A DNA stretch of 64,000 bases from Martinezella tropici. GTDB lineage: Bacteria > Pseudomonadota > Alphaproteobacteria > Rhizobiales > Rhizobiaceae. The notes beneath the pieces were generated by a model. That model was not told the DNA's origin. It did not search any database and worked only from the letters and a program-made list of their open reading frames with translations. Shown one piece after another: positions 1-9,068 of this stretch (its first letter is position 1; the number at the start of each line of letters is the position of its first letter). Position numbers and translations under genes: made by a program. The stretch covers positions 186,001-250,000 of the forward strand of contig JUHI01000007.1 of the NCBI GenBank assembly GCA_000799755.1, written 5' to 3'.

Positions 1-322
1 CAACCACGGCACGGCGCCCGTCTGTTTCAACATCGCGCCGCAAGGTGGTGATTTCGAACGGCTTTCCATCGATGACCAGGGTGACGGTGCCATGCGCGAT
101 GCCTGTCGGCACCGCTTTGATTCCAGCCGCCTCCGCTCGTTCCACCACCGTTTCCGGCAACAGGGTTGTGGCTATGTCGATGTCGGCGACCGGCAGCCCC
201 ATCAGACTGTTGCGGACGGCGCCGCCGACCACACGCCCCTCGCCGCCATCCGCATCGAGCAGCGCCAGCACGCGCTGCAAAGCCTTATCGCGAAACCAGG
301 CCTCATCGGCAACGGACGTCAT
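1..322 (-). CDS. cca: CCA tRNA nucleotidyltransferase, N-terminal part (runs off window)
   Basis: N-terminal 107 residues of a class II poly(A) polymerase/CCA-adding enzyme, which adds or repairs the 3' CCA of tRNA. I read the nucleotidyltransferase signature VVGGAVRNSLMG near residues 31-42, followed by the metal-binding D-I-D (ADIDIATTLLPETV), the family's catalytic core. The remainder lies outside the window. The ATG at 322 overlaps the stop of the upstream NUDIX gene in an ATGA junction (319-322), implying translational coupling in a minus-strand operon DUF1285-NUDIX-cca, an arrangement familiar from rhizobial genomes. Confidence 0.92.
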   Translation of the reverse strand, partial: MTSVADEAWFRDKALQRVLALLDADGGEGRVVGGAVRNSLMGLPVADIDIATTLLPETVVERAEAAGIKAVPTGIAHGTVTLVIDGKPFEITTLRRDVETDGRRAVV

Positions 323-954
323 GTATAGAGCCTTTCATAAAGCGTGCGGACGATGCCGGCGGTAATGCCCCAGATCATTCGTTGCCCGTAGGGCATGCGG
401 TAAAAATGGCGCTCGGTCCCCTGCCAGAGCATCGTGTCGGTGACGTGGTGGTCGGGGTCCATCAGGAAGGAGAGCGGCACCTCGAAGGCATCCTCCACCT
501 CAGTCGGATTGAGAGCCAGATGAAAGCCCGGCTTCACCACGGCGAGAATGGGCGTGATGCGAAAACCCGTGGCCGCGAGATAGTGCGGCAGCCGCGCGAC
601 GGGCTCTATGAAGATATCGGCCAGCCCGATTTCCTCGCCCGCTTCGCGCACCGCCGCCATCTCCGGCGATGCGTCCTCGGGATCGATGGCTCCACCAGGA
701 AAGGCGATCTGGCCGGAATGCTTGCGCAAGGTCGAGGTCCTGAGCGTGAAGATGACCTTGGCATCGTCGCCGCTGTCGACCACGGGGATGAGCACCGCGG
801 CATCCTTGAGCTTCAAGCCTGCGACCTGCGAAATGGTTTCCGGGTTGAGGCGGTGATCGCCATGGTCGCGCCAGGCAAGCTCGACAGGGCTGCCACTCTG
901 ATGGAGGGCGCGACGGCGGAATTCATCCGCGGAATAAAGGGGGAATTCATTCAT
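319..954 (-). CDS. NUDIX hydrolase, CoA pyrophosphatase-like
   Basis: 211-residue NUDIX protein. It carries the UPF0035/CoA-pyrophosphatase signature: the TLRTSTLRKHSGQIAFPGG stretch is directly followed by DPEDASPEMAAVREAGEEIGL, the NUDIX box with its R-E-x-x-E-E core. Members of this group hydrolyse CoA or related nucleotide pyrophosphates in the cytoplasm. The exact substrate is inferred from family only. It overlaps DUF1285 upstream and cca downstream by 4 bp each, so the three genes are almost certainly cotranscribed. Length is normal for the family. Confidence 0.88.
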   Translation of the reverse strand: MNEFPLYSADEFRRRALHQSGSPVELAWRDHGDHRLNPETISQVAGLKLKDAAVLIPVVDSGDDAKVIFTLRTSTLRKHSGQIAFPGGAIDPEDASPEMAAVREAGEEIGLADIFIEPVARLPHYLAATGFRITPILAVVKPGFHLALNPTEVEDAFEVPLSFLMDPDHHVTDTMLWQGTERHFYRMPYGQRMIWGITAGIVRTLYERLYT

Positions 955-1574
955 CGAGTGAGTGCATCCAGTTCGGCAACCGGCATGACGGGAAAGATGG
1001 AGCTGCCGGAACGTACGCAGAATATCTCCCGCCCGGCAATTTCGACGGGTTCGCCGAGCTCGATGAGATCATACATGACCGCGCGCGTCACCAGAGCCTC
1101 CAGGCGTCCACGAACATGCAGATAGGGCTTAAGCTCGTCGTTCTCGCCGCGAATGACGAAACGGATGGGATGATCCCTGCCCGCCTCGACGACATCGCCG
1201 ACATTCGTGCGGAAGGTCAGCACGCGCCTCCCGTCCCGCTCCGTCACGCTCATCTCGACTGCGACGAAGGGCGCATCGACGACGCGAATGCCGACCTTCT
1301 CCACAGGCGTCACGAGATAGGTCTTTCCGTCTTCATCCTTGCGCAAGACTGTGGAAAACAATCGCACCAGCGGCGCGCGTCCGATGGGTGTTCCGAGATA
1401 GAACCAAGTGCCGTCAGCGCGGATCTCCATGTCGAGATCGCCGCAGAACGGCGGATTCCAGCGATCGACGGGTGGCAGGCCCTTCTTGGAGCCGCCGCTG
1501 TCGCCGGCAGCGCGCGAAATCAGCGCCGCGAGGCTCGCTGCGTCGCCGGTTGCCCTGATTTCCTCGGTTGCCAT
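951..1574 (-). CDS. DUF1285 family protein
   Basis: 207-residue protein recognised as DUF1285, a small cytoplasmic family of unknown function common in Proteobacteria. Supporting stretches are the N-terminal LPPVDRWNPPFCGDLDMEIRADGTWFYLGTPIGR region and the C-terminal EPVEIAGREIFCVRSGSSIFPV region, both typical of the family. It is first in a minus-strand operon with the NUDIX and cca genes. The 167-bp gap to the divergent MoxR gene (1575-1741) must hold both promoters; I could not assign them. No catalytic residues can be named. Confidence 0.85.
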   Translation of the reverse strand: MATEEIRATGDAASLAALISRAAGDSGGSKKGLPPVDRWNPPFCGDLDMEIRADGTWFYLGTPIGRAPLVRLFSTVLRKDEDGKTYLVTPVEKVGIRVVDAPFVAVEMSVTERDGRRVLTFRTNVGDVVEAGRDHPIRFVIRGENDELKPYLHVRGRLEALVTRAVMYDLIELGEPVEIAGREIFCVRSGSSIFPVMPVAELDALTR

Positions 1575-1741
1575 TCTTCTGTCCCGGTTCGTCGTTAGTC
1601 AGGAATATGACAGTTCTCACGAGATAGTCATTTGAAACGTGCTTGTCAGCCATCTTGCTGGCGATAAGTTGTATTGATTATGAGGCAAATGTGTAACGTC
1701 TGCGAATCGCACGCACCGTTTTACTGCCATTGGAGACGCAA

Positions 1742-2755
1742 ATGGGCATGATCAAATCGACCGAAACGAGCCTCGACGAGCAGGCGATCATCGCAGCGGC
1801 CGAAAAGGCATTGAGCGATATCGCCCGTGTCCGCGAAGAGGTGTCGAAGGTCATTTTCGGCCAGGAAAGCGTCGTGGAAAACACGCTGCTCGCGGTGCTC
1901 GCCGGCGGCCACGCATTGCTGGTGGGCGTGCCCGGTCTTGCGAAGACGAAGCTCGTGACGACGCTCGGCGCAGTCCTGGGTCTCGCCTCCAACCGCGTTC
2001 AGTTCACGCCGGACCTGATGCCCTCGGATATTCTCGGCTCCGAAGTGATGGACCAGGACGAAACCGGCCGCCGCTCCTTCCGCTTCGTCAAGGGACCGGT
2101 CTTCGCACAATTGCTGATGGCAGACGAAATCAACCGCGCCTCGCCGCGCACGCAGTCGGCTCTGCTGCAGTCGATGCAGGAATATCACGTCACCATCGCC
2201 GGCCAGCGCTACGACTTGCCGGCGCCGTTCCACGTTCTCGCAACGCAGAACCCGCTGGAGCAGGAAGGCACCTATCCGCTGCCGGAAGCCCAGCTCGACC
2301 GCTTCCTGCTCCAGGTCGATGTCGATTATCCCGAGCTTGCAGACGAGCGTCGCATCCTGCTTGAAACCACGGGCCTCAGCGAAGCGACGCCGCAGGCAGT
2401 CATCGGTGCCGAGCGTCTCCTCGAAATACAGCAGCTGATCCGCCAGATGCCCGTCAGTGACGGCGTCGTCGACGCGATCCTGTCTCTCGTACGCTCCGCC
2501 CGCCCCGGCCAGGGCAATGCCTCCACAGACAAGCACGTCGCCTGGGGTCCGGGCCCGCGCGCCGGCCAGGCCATGATGCTCTGCGCCCGCGCCCGTGCCC
2601 TCTACGAAGGCCGGCTTGCGCCGTCGATCGACGATATCCATGCACTCGCCGAGCCGGTCTTGGAACACCGCATGGCGCTGACCTTTGCCGCCCGCGCCGA
2701 AGGCATGTCGGTGCGTGATGTCATTGCAGGGCTGGTCAAGCAGTCGAAGTCGTAA
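1742..2755 (+). CDS. MoxR-family AAA+ ATPase
   Basis: 337-residue MoxR-type AAA+ ATPase, a chaperone-like class that acts with DUF58/vWA proteins. Walker A is GVPGLAKTK (about residues 62-70). Walker B is LLMADEINRASPRTQ, followed by the family-typical SALLQSMQE. Sensor and lid regions extend to the C-terminus. I start at ATG 1742 because GGAG lies 6 nt upstream (1732-1735); an in-frame TTG at 1730 would overlap that ribosome-binding site. It is first in a five-gene plus-strand cluster with DUF58, BatA/DUF4159 and a second large membrane protein, the usual MoxR neighbourhood. The client process is unknown. Confidence 0.95.
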   Translation: MGMIKSTETSLDEQAIIAAAEKALSDIARVREEVSKVIFGQESVVENTLLAVLAGGHALLVGVPGLAKTKLVTTLGAVLGLASNRVQFTPDLMPSDILGSEVMDQDETGRRSFRFVKGPVFAQLLMADEINRASPRTQSALLQSMQEYHVTIAGQRYDLPAPFHVLATQNPLEQEGTYPLPEAQLDRFLLQVDVDYPELADERRILLETTGLSEATPQAVIGAERLLEIQQLIRQMPVSDGVVDAILSLVRSARPGQGNASTDKHVAWGPGPRAGQAMMLCARARALYEGRLAPSIDDIHALAEPVLEHRMALTFAARAEGMSVRDVIAGLVKQSKS

Positions 2756-2781
2756 TCCGGATGTCGAGGAGAGTATAGCGC

Positions 2782-3702
2782 GTGGCATCCATCGGACAGA
2801 CCGTCAGACCGACTTCAGGCAATGATGCCCTCTCCCGAGCCCGCAGCCGCGCCGCCCTCGTGCCGGATTGCCTCGTGGAAGCCAAGCGCATCGCCAATAC
2901 GGTCATTGCCGGATGGCACGGCCGGCGCAAGCGCGGCATCGGCGAGAATTTCTGGCAGTTTCGCCCCTATACCGAAGGCGAGAGCCTGTCGCGCATCGAC
3001 TGGCGCCGCTCCGCCCGCGACGATCATACCTATATCCGCGATCATGAGTGGGAGGCCGCCCACACCATCTGGCTCTGGGCGGATCTGTCGCCATCCATGT
3101 TGTACAAGTCGACCTATGGCCATGCCTCCAAGGAGGGTCGCGCGCTTGTCATCATGCTTGCGCTGGCAGAAATCCTGTCCCGCTCCGGCGAGCGCATCGG
3201 CTGCCCCGGCATCATGGAGCCGGTATCGACCCGCAACGCCGCCGAGCGTCTGGCCGCCGCCCTGATGCACACGCCGCTCGAAGGCGGTCTTCCACCGACG
3301 GCAATGATCCGCGGCTGGAGCGATATCGTGCTGATCGGCGATTTTCTCGATGATGCCGACAGCATCATGGGCAGGATCGGACCGCTGGCACGCCGGGGCT
3401 TGCGCGGCCACGTGATCGAGATTGCCGATCCCGCCGAGGAACTCTTTCCCTATAGCGGGCGCACCGAGTTCAGCGATCCCGAAACGGGGTCGAAGCTGAT
3501 TGCCGGCCGCGCCGAAAACCTGCGGGACGACTACCAGCGCGCCTATCTCGCCCGCCGCGAAAATCTCGGCCAGTCGCTGCGCCATCTCGGCTGGACCTTC
3601 GTCAGCCATCGCACCGACCGGCTGGCCTCGGAAGCGCTGGTCGCCGTGCACATGTATCTCTCAGGCATGCCCGCGAGAGTGGCCTCCGGAGGGCAGCCAT
3701 GA
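2782..3702 (+). CDS. DUF58 domain-containing protein
   Basis: 306-residue DUF58 protein. The hallmark segment FWQFRPYTEGESLSRIDWRRSARDDHTYIRDHEWE (about residues 54-88) contains the conserved R-x-Y-x-x-G-[DE]-x-x-R-x-I-D-W-x-x-[ST]-A-R motif, followed by a vWA-like region beginning TIWLWADLSPSM. DUF58 proteins are coupled to MoxR ATPases. The start is a GTG with a GAGGAGAG ribosome-binding site about 8 nt upstream. The gene lies 26 bp after moxR, and its stop overlaps the next ATG by 4 bp (3699-3702), supporting an operon and coupled translation. Confidence 0.93.
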   Translation: MASIGQTVRPTSGNDALSRARSRAALVPDCLVEAKRIANTVIAGWHGRRKRGIGENFWQFRPYTEGESLSRIDWRRSARDDHTYIRDHEWEAAHTIWLWADLSPSMLYKSTYGHASKEGRALVIMLALAEILSRSGERIGCPGIMEPVSTRNAAERLAAALMHTPLEGGLPPTAMIRGWSDIVLIGDFLDDADSIMGRIGPLARRGLRGHVIEIADPAEELFPYSGRTEFSDPETGSKLIAGRAENLRDDYQRAYLARRENLGQSLRHLGWTFVSHRTDRLASEALVAVHMYLSGMPARVASGGQP

Positions 3703-6527
3703 GCGGTCTCTCCTTCGCATTCGCATCACCCGCCATCCTCGGCGCCCTCATCCTGCTCCCTGCGATCTGGTGGCTGCTGCGGCTGACGCCGCCACAGCCG
3801 CGAACGGAAGTCTTTCCGCCGCTGCGCATTCTGGCAAGCATCCTCAAGCGCGAGGAAACGCCGGCGCGCAGCCCCTGGTGGCTGACGCTGTTGCGCATGC
3901 TGCTTGCGGCGCTGGTCATTCTCGCCATCGCCAATCCGATGTTCAATCCGCGCACCAACACGCTTTCGAGCAGCGGGCCGCTGGTGCTGATGATCGACAA
4001 CAGCTGGGCAAGCGTCTCGGATTGGGAGCGCCGGGTGCGCACCGCCGATGCGCTGATCGACGATGCCGATGCCAAGAGCATTCCGGTTTCGATCACCTTC
4101 ACCGCCGAGCAGGGCAATGACGCGACACCGGGCGCCGCAACATCGGCGCGCGACAAGCTGCACGCGATGAATCCAAGGCCGCTGGTGCCGGATCGACAGC
4201 GGGCCGCAGACGCCGTGAAAGCAGCGCTCAACGGCACAAAGCCCGGCACAATCGCCTTCATCTCGGACGGCATCGAAAGCAAGGAAAAGGACGATATCGT
4301 CAGCCGGCTCGCCGCCCTGCAGCCGAGCGATCTGCGGCTGATCGAAGGCAACGGCCGCGACATCGTCGCGATCACCGGCGCAACCAATAACGCCAGCAAC
4401 ATGACCGTCACGGCAACGCGCCTGAACGGCGATGGCCCGATGCGCCTGGGATTGACCGCGCAGGACAATCAGGGCCGGCCGATTGCCGCCGGCTCGCTTG
4501 ATTTCACCGGCGGGCAAACGGTTGCGACCGGCACCATCACCGCCCCCTTCGAAATGCGCAATGATTTCGCCCGCATCGGCATCGACCGCCAGGCAAGCGC
4601 CGGCAGCGTCTATCTGCTCGACGACGGCTTCCGCCGCCGCCGCGTAGCGCTCCTTTCCGGGCAGGCCGCCGACGAATTCCAGCCGATCCTGTCGCCGCTC
4701 TATTACATCCAGCGCGCGCTTCAGCCCTATGCCGACCTGACGCAGCCGAACAGCGCCGACCTGGCAAAGTCGATCCCCGAGCTGCTCGCGGGCAACCCCT
4801 CCGTCATCATCATGGCCGATGTCGGCCGACTGCCGCAGGAGACCTATGCGCCGCTGCAGAAGTGGATCGAGAATGGCGGCACGCTCGTCCGCTTCGCCGG
4901 TCCGCGCCTTGCCGCAGCCCCTGCCGACGACCCCCTCGTGCCCGTCACCTTGCGGCAGGGCGAGCGTACCTTCGGCGGCGCCCTTTCCTGGGCCGAACCG
5001 CAGCCGCTTGCCGACTTCCCGACCTTCGGCCCCTTCGCCGGCATGCCGAAGCCGAACAATGTGCTGATCAAACGACAGGTTCTGGCCGAACCGACGCCGG
5101 ATCTGGCCGAACGCACCTGGGCAAGCCTTGCCGACGGTACGCCGCTCGTCACCGAAAAGCAGATGCAGGCCGGCCGCATCGTCCTCTTCCATGTCAGCGC
5201 CGAGCCGCAATGGTCCGACCTGCCGATTTCGGGCGATTTCGTCGAGATGCTGCGCCGTATCGTGCAACTGTCGCGCGCCGGCGGCGTCGCCTCCGCCGCG
5301 GATGGCAAGGCATCGAAGGCGAGCGAAGCAATGCCGCCTTATCGGCTTCTGACTGCCAAGGGCGTTCTGACCAGCGAAATCGGCAGCGCCCGGCCCCTGG
5401 AACCGAACAACAAGGGCGCGGCCGTCGCAAACTTCGACAATCCACCCGGCCTCTACGGTTCCGAAGAAGGCTTCAGTGCGCTCAACACGCTCCCGAACGG
5501 GGCAGCCCTCAAGCCGTTGGATACCTCGGCGACGAGCGCTGTTGCGCGCGAAGACCTGATTGGCGGAGAGGCATGGTCGGCAAAACCGATCCTCTTCACG
5601 CTCGCCTTCCTCTTGCTCCTGGCCGACAGCGTGATCGTCCTGTTCATGAACGGTGCTTTTCCACGCCTCAAGAGATCGGCAGGGACGATCGCCGGCGGTG
5701 CGGCGGTGCTGTTGCTGGCGGCCTCGCTTGCCGTCTTCCTGCATCCGGCAAATGCGGTGGCCGACGATTCCAAGCCGGGCGACGACGCCATCTTTTCAAG
5801 GCTGGACAAGACGCATCTCGCCTATGTCGTCACGGGCGAAGCCAGCGTCGATCACATTTCGGAACGCGGGCTTGCCGGCCTCTCCGAGTATCTTACCTAT
5901 CGCACCACGTTAGAGCCCGGTCCGCCGGTCGGCCTGGATCTCAACAAGGATGAACTGGCCTTCTATCCGCTGATCTACTGGCCGATTTCGGCAACCGCGC
6001 CGATGCCGTCCAACGATGCCATCAACCGCATCGACGCCTATATGCGCAATGGCGGCACCGTGCTCTTCGATACGCGAGATGCGATCGACACGATGGGCGA
6101 CACCTCCTCGCCGAGCCCGAACGGCCAGCGTCTGCAGCAGATCCTCGCCAATCTCGACATTCCGCCGCTGGAACCTGTGCCGGCGGGCCATGTGCTGACG
6201 AAATCCTTCTATCTGCTGTCGAGCTTTCCCGGCCGCTATGCCGACAGTCCGCTCTGGGTCGAAGCAAGGCAGGATACGCGTCGCGATGCGAATGCGGTCG
6301 CAACGTCCGACGGCGTGACGCCGATCATGATCACGGGCAATGACTTTGCCGGGGCCTGGGCCGTCGACGACAATGGCGCGCCGCTGCTGCCGACAGTTCC
6401 CCCCGACGAGACCCAGCGCGAATATGCCTACCGCACTGGGGTCAACATCATGATGTACATGCTGACCGGAAACTATAAGTCCGATCAAGTCCACGTTCCG
6501 GATATCCTGCAGCGCTTGGGGCAATAA
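3699..6527 (+). CDS. BatA-type N-terminal / DUF4159 membrane protein
   Basis: 942-residue membrane protein. The N-terminus has the aerotolerance-regulator (BatA) pattern: a first TM helix (ILGALILLPAIWWLL), then PRTEVFPPLRIL, then a second TM helix near residues 62-80. Two further hydrophobic segments lie near residues 630-690 (FTLAFLLLLADSVIVLFM and AVLLLAASLAVFL). The C-terminal part, from about residue 695, reads as DUF4159 (AIFSRLDKTHLAYVVTGEASVDHISERGLAGL, later NGGTVLFDTRDAID). It is presumably anchored in the inner membrane with large soluble domains. ATGA overlap with DUF58 and tight spacing to the next gene place it in the MoxR operon. Confidence 0.88.
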   Translation: MSGLSFAFASPAILGALILLPAIWWLLRLTPPQPRTEVFPPLRILASILKREETPARSPWWLTLLRMLLAALVILAIANPMFNPRTNTLSSSGPLVLMIDNSWASVSDWERRVRTADALIDDADAKSIPVSITFTAEQGNDATPGAATSARDKLHAMNPRPLVPDRQRAADAVKAALNGTKPGTIAFISDGIESKEKDDIVSRLAALQPSDLRLIEGNGRDIVAITGATNNASNMTVTATRLNGDGPMRLGLTAQDNQGRPIAAGSLDFTGGQTVATGTITAPFEMRNDFARIGIDRQASAGSVYLLDDGFRRRRVALLSGQAADEFQPILSPLYYIQRALQPYADLTQPNSADLAKSIPELLAGNPSVIIMADVGRLPQETYAPLQKWIENGGTLVRFAGPRLAAAPADDPLVPVTLRQGERTFGGALSWAEPQPLADFPTFGPFAGMPKPNNVLIKRQVLAEPTPDLAERTWASLADGTPLVTEKQMQAGRIVLFHVSAEPQWSDLPISGDFVEMLRRIVQLSRAGGVASAADGKASKASEAMPPYRLLTAKGVLTSEIGSARPLEPNNKGAAVANFDNPPGLYGSEEGFSALNTLPNGAALKPLDTSATSAVAREDLIGGEAWSAKPILFTLAFLLLLADSVIVLFMNGAFPRLKRSAGTIAGGAAVLLLAASLAVFLHPANAVADDSKPGDDAIFSRLDKTHLAYVVTGEASVDHISERGLAGLSEYLTYRTTLEPGPPVGLDLNKDELAFYPLIYWPISATAPMPSNDAINRIDAYMRNGGTVLFDTRDAIDTMGDTSSPSPNGQRLQQILANLDIPPLEPVPAGHVLTKSFYLLSSFPGRYADSPLWVEARQDTRRDANAVATSDGVTPIMITGNDFAGAWAVDDNGAPLLPTVPPDETQREYAYRTGVNIMMYMLTGNYKSDQVHVPDILQRLGQ

Positions 6528-6529
6528 TT

Positions 6530-8602
6530 ATGAATATCGGTTTTGCCCCTTTCCTCCCCTGGCCAGTCCTCGCCGCTTTGGCGGCGCTGATACTCGCCAT
6601 CGCAGCGCTCGCGATCTACCGGCGTCTGCGCGGCAGCTGGATACGTGCGCTGGCCGGCTTCGCCCTGCTGATCGCACTCGCCAATCCCGTGCTGATGCAG
6701 GAGGATCGCGATCCGCTGACAACGATCGTCCCTGTCGTCGTCGACCGCAGCCTCAGCCAGCAGACGCCAGAACGCGCCAAGATGACGGACGAGGCGCTGG
6801 CGATGCTCAAGGATCGGCTGGCGCAATTCCCGCGCATCGAGCCCCGCATCGTCGAATTCCGCGATCCGGCCGAATCGGATTCGCCGTCGACACGGCTCTT
6901 CTCGGCCCTGTCCTCGGCAATCGCCGACGTGCCGTCCGCCCGCATCGGCGGAGTGATCTTCCTGACCGACGGCCAGATCCACGATATCCCCGGCGTCAAC
7001 CAGCAGCTCGGCTTCGATGCGCCCATCCACGGGCTGATAACGGGCAAGCCGGACGAATTCGACCGCCGCATCGAGATCGTGCGCGCACCGCGCTTCGGTC
7101 TCGTCAACGAGGAGCAGCAGCTCGTCTTTCGCGTCGTCGACGACGGCAAGAGCCCGGGCGGCACCGCAGCCGTGACGATCAAGATGAATGGCGATGAAAT
7201 CGCGACGCTGCAAGCAACGCCCGGCCAGGACATGCCTTTCAGCTTCAAAGTGCCGCGCGCCGGCAACAATGTCCTCGAATTCTCCGTCGCCGAGGTGCCC
7301 GGCGAGGTCACGCCCACCAACAACCAGACCGTCCAGCTGATCGAAGGCATCCGCCAGAACATGCGCGTCCTGCTCGTTTCGGGTGAACCGCATGCCGGCG
7401 AGCGCGCCTGGCGCAATCTGCTGAAATCGGACGCGTCGGTCGATCTCGTGCATTTCACCATCCTGCGTCCGCCGGACAAGCAGGACGGCACGCCGATCAA
7501 CGAACTGTCGTTGATCGCCTTCCCGACCCGAGAGCTTTTCGTCGACAAGATCAGCTCCTTCGACCTGATCATTTTCGACCGCTACCAGGACCGCCAGAAC
7601 GTCCTGCCGACGATCTATTATGATTATATGGCGCAATATGTCGAAAACGGCGGTGCCCTGCTGGTTGCTGCCGGTCCGGAACATGCCGGCGGCAGTTCGA
7701 TCGCGCTGACCCCGCTTGCCTCTGTGCTGCCGGCCGAGCCGACAGGCCAGATGATCGAGAAGGCCTTTTATCCACGGCTCTCGGATCAGGGCCGCAAGCA
7801 TCCCGTGACGCGCGGCCTGGATGGCTCCGACACCGAGCCGCCGCATTGGGGCCGCTGGTTCCGCAGCGTCGACGTCGAGAAGCCGCAGGGGCAGACCGTG
7901 ATGGTCGGCGCCGATAACAGCCCGTTGCTGGTGCTCAACCGCGTCGGCCAAGGCCGTGTCGCCATGCTGCTGTCCGACGAGGGTTGGCTCTGGGCACGCG
8001 GCTTTGAAGGCGGCGGTCCGCATGTGTCGCTCTATCGCCGCATCGCCCACTGGCTCCTGAAGGAACCGGCGCTTGAAGAGGAGGCGCTGACGGCCAACGC
8101 CGCAGGCCGGAGGCTTCAGGTGACGCGCCAGACCATCGGCGACGATCCCGGGCCGGCCACAATCAAGACGCCATCGGGCAAGACGGAAACCTTGCCGCTG
8201 AAACAGACGCAGCCGGGTCTTTATCAGGCCGACAAGCACATGGACGAGATCGGGCTCTATCAGATCGCCAACGGCAATCTGTCGACGCTGGTCCATATAG
8301 GCGCGATCGACGCTCCCGAATTCAAGGCGATGATCTCGACCACGGAGACGCTGAAACCGCTGGCGCAGAAGACCAAGGGTCTCGTTACCCGCGTCGCCGG
8401 TCCCAATGGCAGCGTAACCGTACCGCAGGTCTTGCCGGTGCGCGGCGCGGTGCGCGTCGCCGACGGCCAACGCCTGACCATTCGCATGACCGACGAAACC
8501 GTCTTGAAGGGAATCAACACCCTGCCGCTCTTTGCGGGCTTTGCCGGCCTTGCCGCCCTCCTCTTTGCCTTCTCGGCCACATGGTGGCGCGAAGGACGGT
8601 GA
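6530..8602 (+). CDS. Large membrane protein of the MoxR cluster (vWA/glutamine-amidotransferase-like)
   Basis: 690-residue protein with two N-terminal TM helices (PVLAALAALILAIAALAIY and ALAGFALLIALANPVLM) and one at the C-terminus (LFAGFAGLAALLFAFSATWW). The region following the N-terminal helices looks vWA-like: VPVVVDRSLSQQTPERAK, then GGVIFLTDGQIHDIP. A class-I glutamine-amidotransferase-like segment follows near residues 340-480 (MRVLLVSGEPHAGERAW, ENGGALLVAAGPEHAGGSS, GQGRVAMLLSDEGWLW). The start lies 2 bp after the previous stop. Proteins of this architecture accompany MoxR/DUF58/DUF4159 in alphaproteobacteria; the role is unestablished, with envelope function inferred. Confidence 0.85.
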   Translation: MNIGFAPFLPWPVLAALAALILAIAALAIYRRLRGSWIRALAGFALLIALANPVLMQEDRDPLTTIVPVVVDRSLSQQTPERAKMTDEALAMLKDRLAQFPRIEPRIVEFRDPAESDSPSTRLFSALSSAIADVPSARIGGVIFLTDGQIHDIPGVNQQLGFDAPIHGLITGKPDEFDRRIEIVRAPRFGLVNEEQQLVFRVVDDGKSPGGTAAVTIKMNGDEIATLQATPGQDMPFSFKVPRAGNNVLEFSVAEVPGEVTPTNNQTVQLIEGIRQNMRVLLVSGEPHAGERAWRNLLKSDASVDLVHFTILRPPDKQDGTPINELSLIAFPTRELFVDKISSFDLIIFDRYQDRQNVLPTIYYDYMAQYVENGGALLVAAGPEHAGGSSIALTPLASVLPAEPTGQMIEKAFYPRLSDQGRKHPVTRGLDGSDTEPPHWGRWFRSVDVEKPQGQTVMVGADNSPLLVLNRVGQGRVAMLLSDEGWLWARGFEGGGPHVSLYRRIAHWLLKEPALEEEALTANAAGRRLQVTRQTIGDDPGPATIKTPSGKTETLPLKQTQPGLYQADKHMDEIGLYQIANGNLSTLVHIGAIDAPEFKAMISTTETLKPLAQKTKGLVTRVAGPNGSVTVPQVLPVRGAVRVADGQRLTIRMTDETVLKGINTLPLFAGFAGLAALLFAFSATWWREGR

Positions 8603-8607
8603 ACGTG

Positions 8608-9030
8608 ATGAAAATCGAAGTGACGGATACTCCGTCGGAAAGCGAACTTGCGGCCATAAGCACGGGATTGACGGCCTTCAACACCGCAGATGTCGGACCG
8701 TCCGGCCGGCAATCTCTGGCGGTTCTGATCCGCGACGACGCCGGCTCGACCATCGGCGGCATCTCCGGCTACACGGCCTGGGGATGGCTGTTCACGCAAT
8801 GGCTTTTCGTGCCGGAAAGCCTGCGCGGCCAGGGCATGGCCGGCAAACTGCTCGATGCGGCGGAAGCCGAAGCAAGCGCGCGCGGCTGCTTCGGCGCGTG
8901 GATCGATACCTTCAATCCGCAAGCGTTGAAGGCCTATCAGCGGCAGGGTTATGCCATCTTCGGCGAGCTGCCGGATTTTCCCGCCGGCCGCAGCCGCTTC
9001 TTCCTGCAGAAGAAGTTGCCGCCCCGCTGA
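8608..9030 (+). CDS. GNAT family N-acetyltransferase
   Basis: 140-residue GNAT acetyltransferase. Motif A is visible as FVPESLRGQGMAGKLLDAAEAEASARGC (acetyl-CoA pyrophosphate loop, R-G-Q-G-M-A). It is followed by AWIDTFNPQALKAYQRQGYAIFGEL, the typical C-terminal strand/helix with the A-x-x-x-Y-x-x-x-G-[FY] pattern. I prefer ATG 8608 (MKIEVTDTP); an ATG at 8581 is in frame but lies inside the end of the preceding gene. GAAGGA about 11 nt upstream may serve as ribosome-binding site. It immediately follows the MoxR cluster and may be its last gene. Substrate unknown. Confidence 0.85.
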   Translation: MKIEVTDTPSESELAAISTGLTAFNTADVGPSGRQSLAVLIRDDAGSTIGGISGYTAWGWLFTQWLFVPESLRGQGMAGKLLDAAEAEASARGCFGAWIDTFNPQALKAYQRQGYAIFGELPDFPAGRSRFFLQKKLPPR

Positions 9031-9068
9031 TATCAGGCGGGGCAATCTCGTCGGTGCAATGAAATGAC

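Noticed and set aside
3726..5744. Long open frame antisense to the BatA/DUF4159 gene
   Set aside because: It mirrors the codon bias of a clearly real gene on the plus strand and shows no recognisable protein; same for the antisense frames at 6485-8470, 16822-18489 and 60646-63012.
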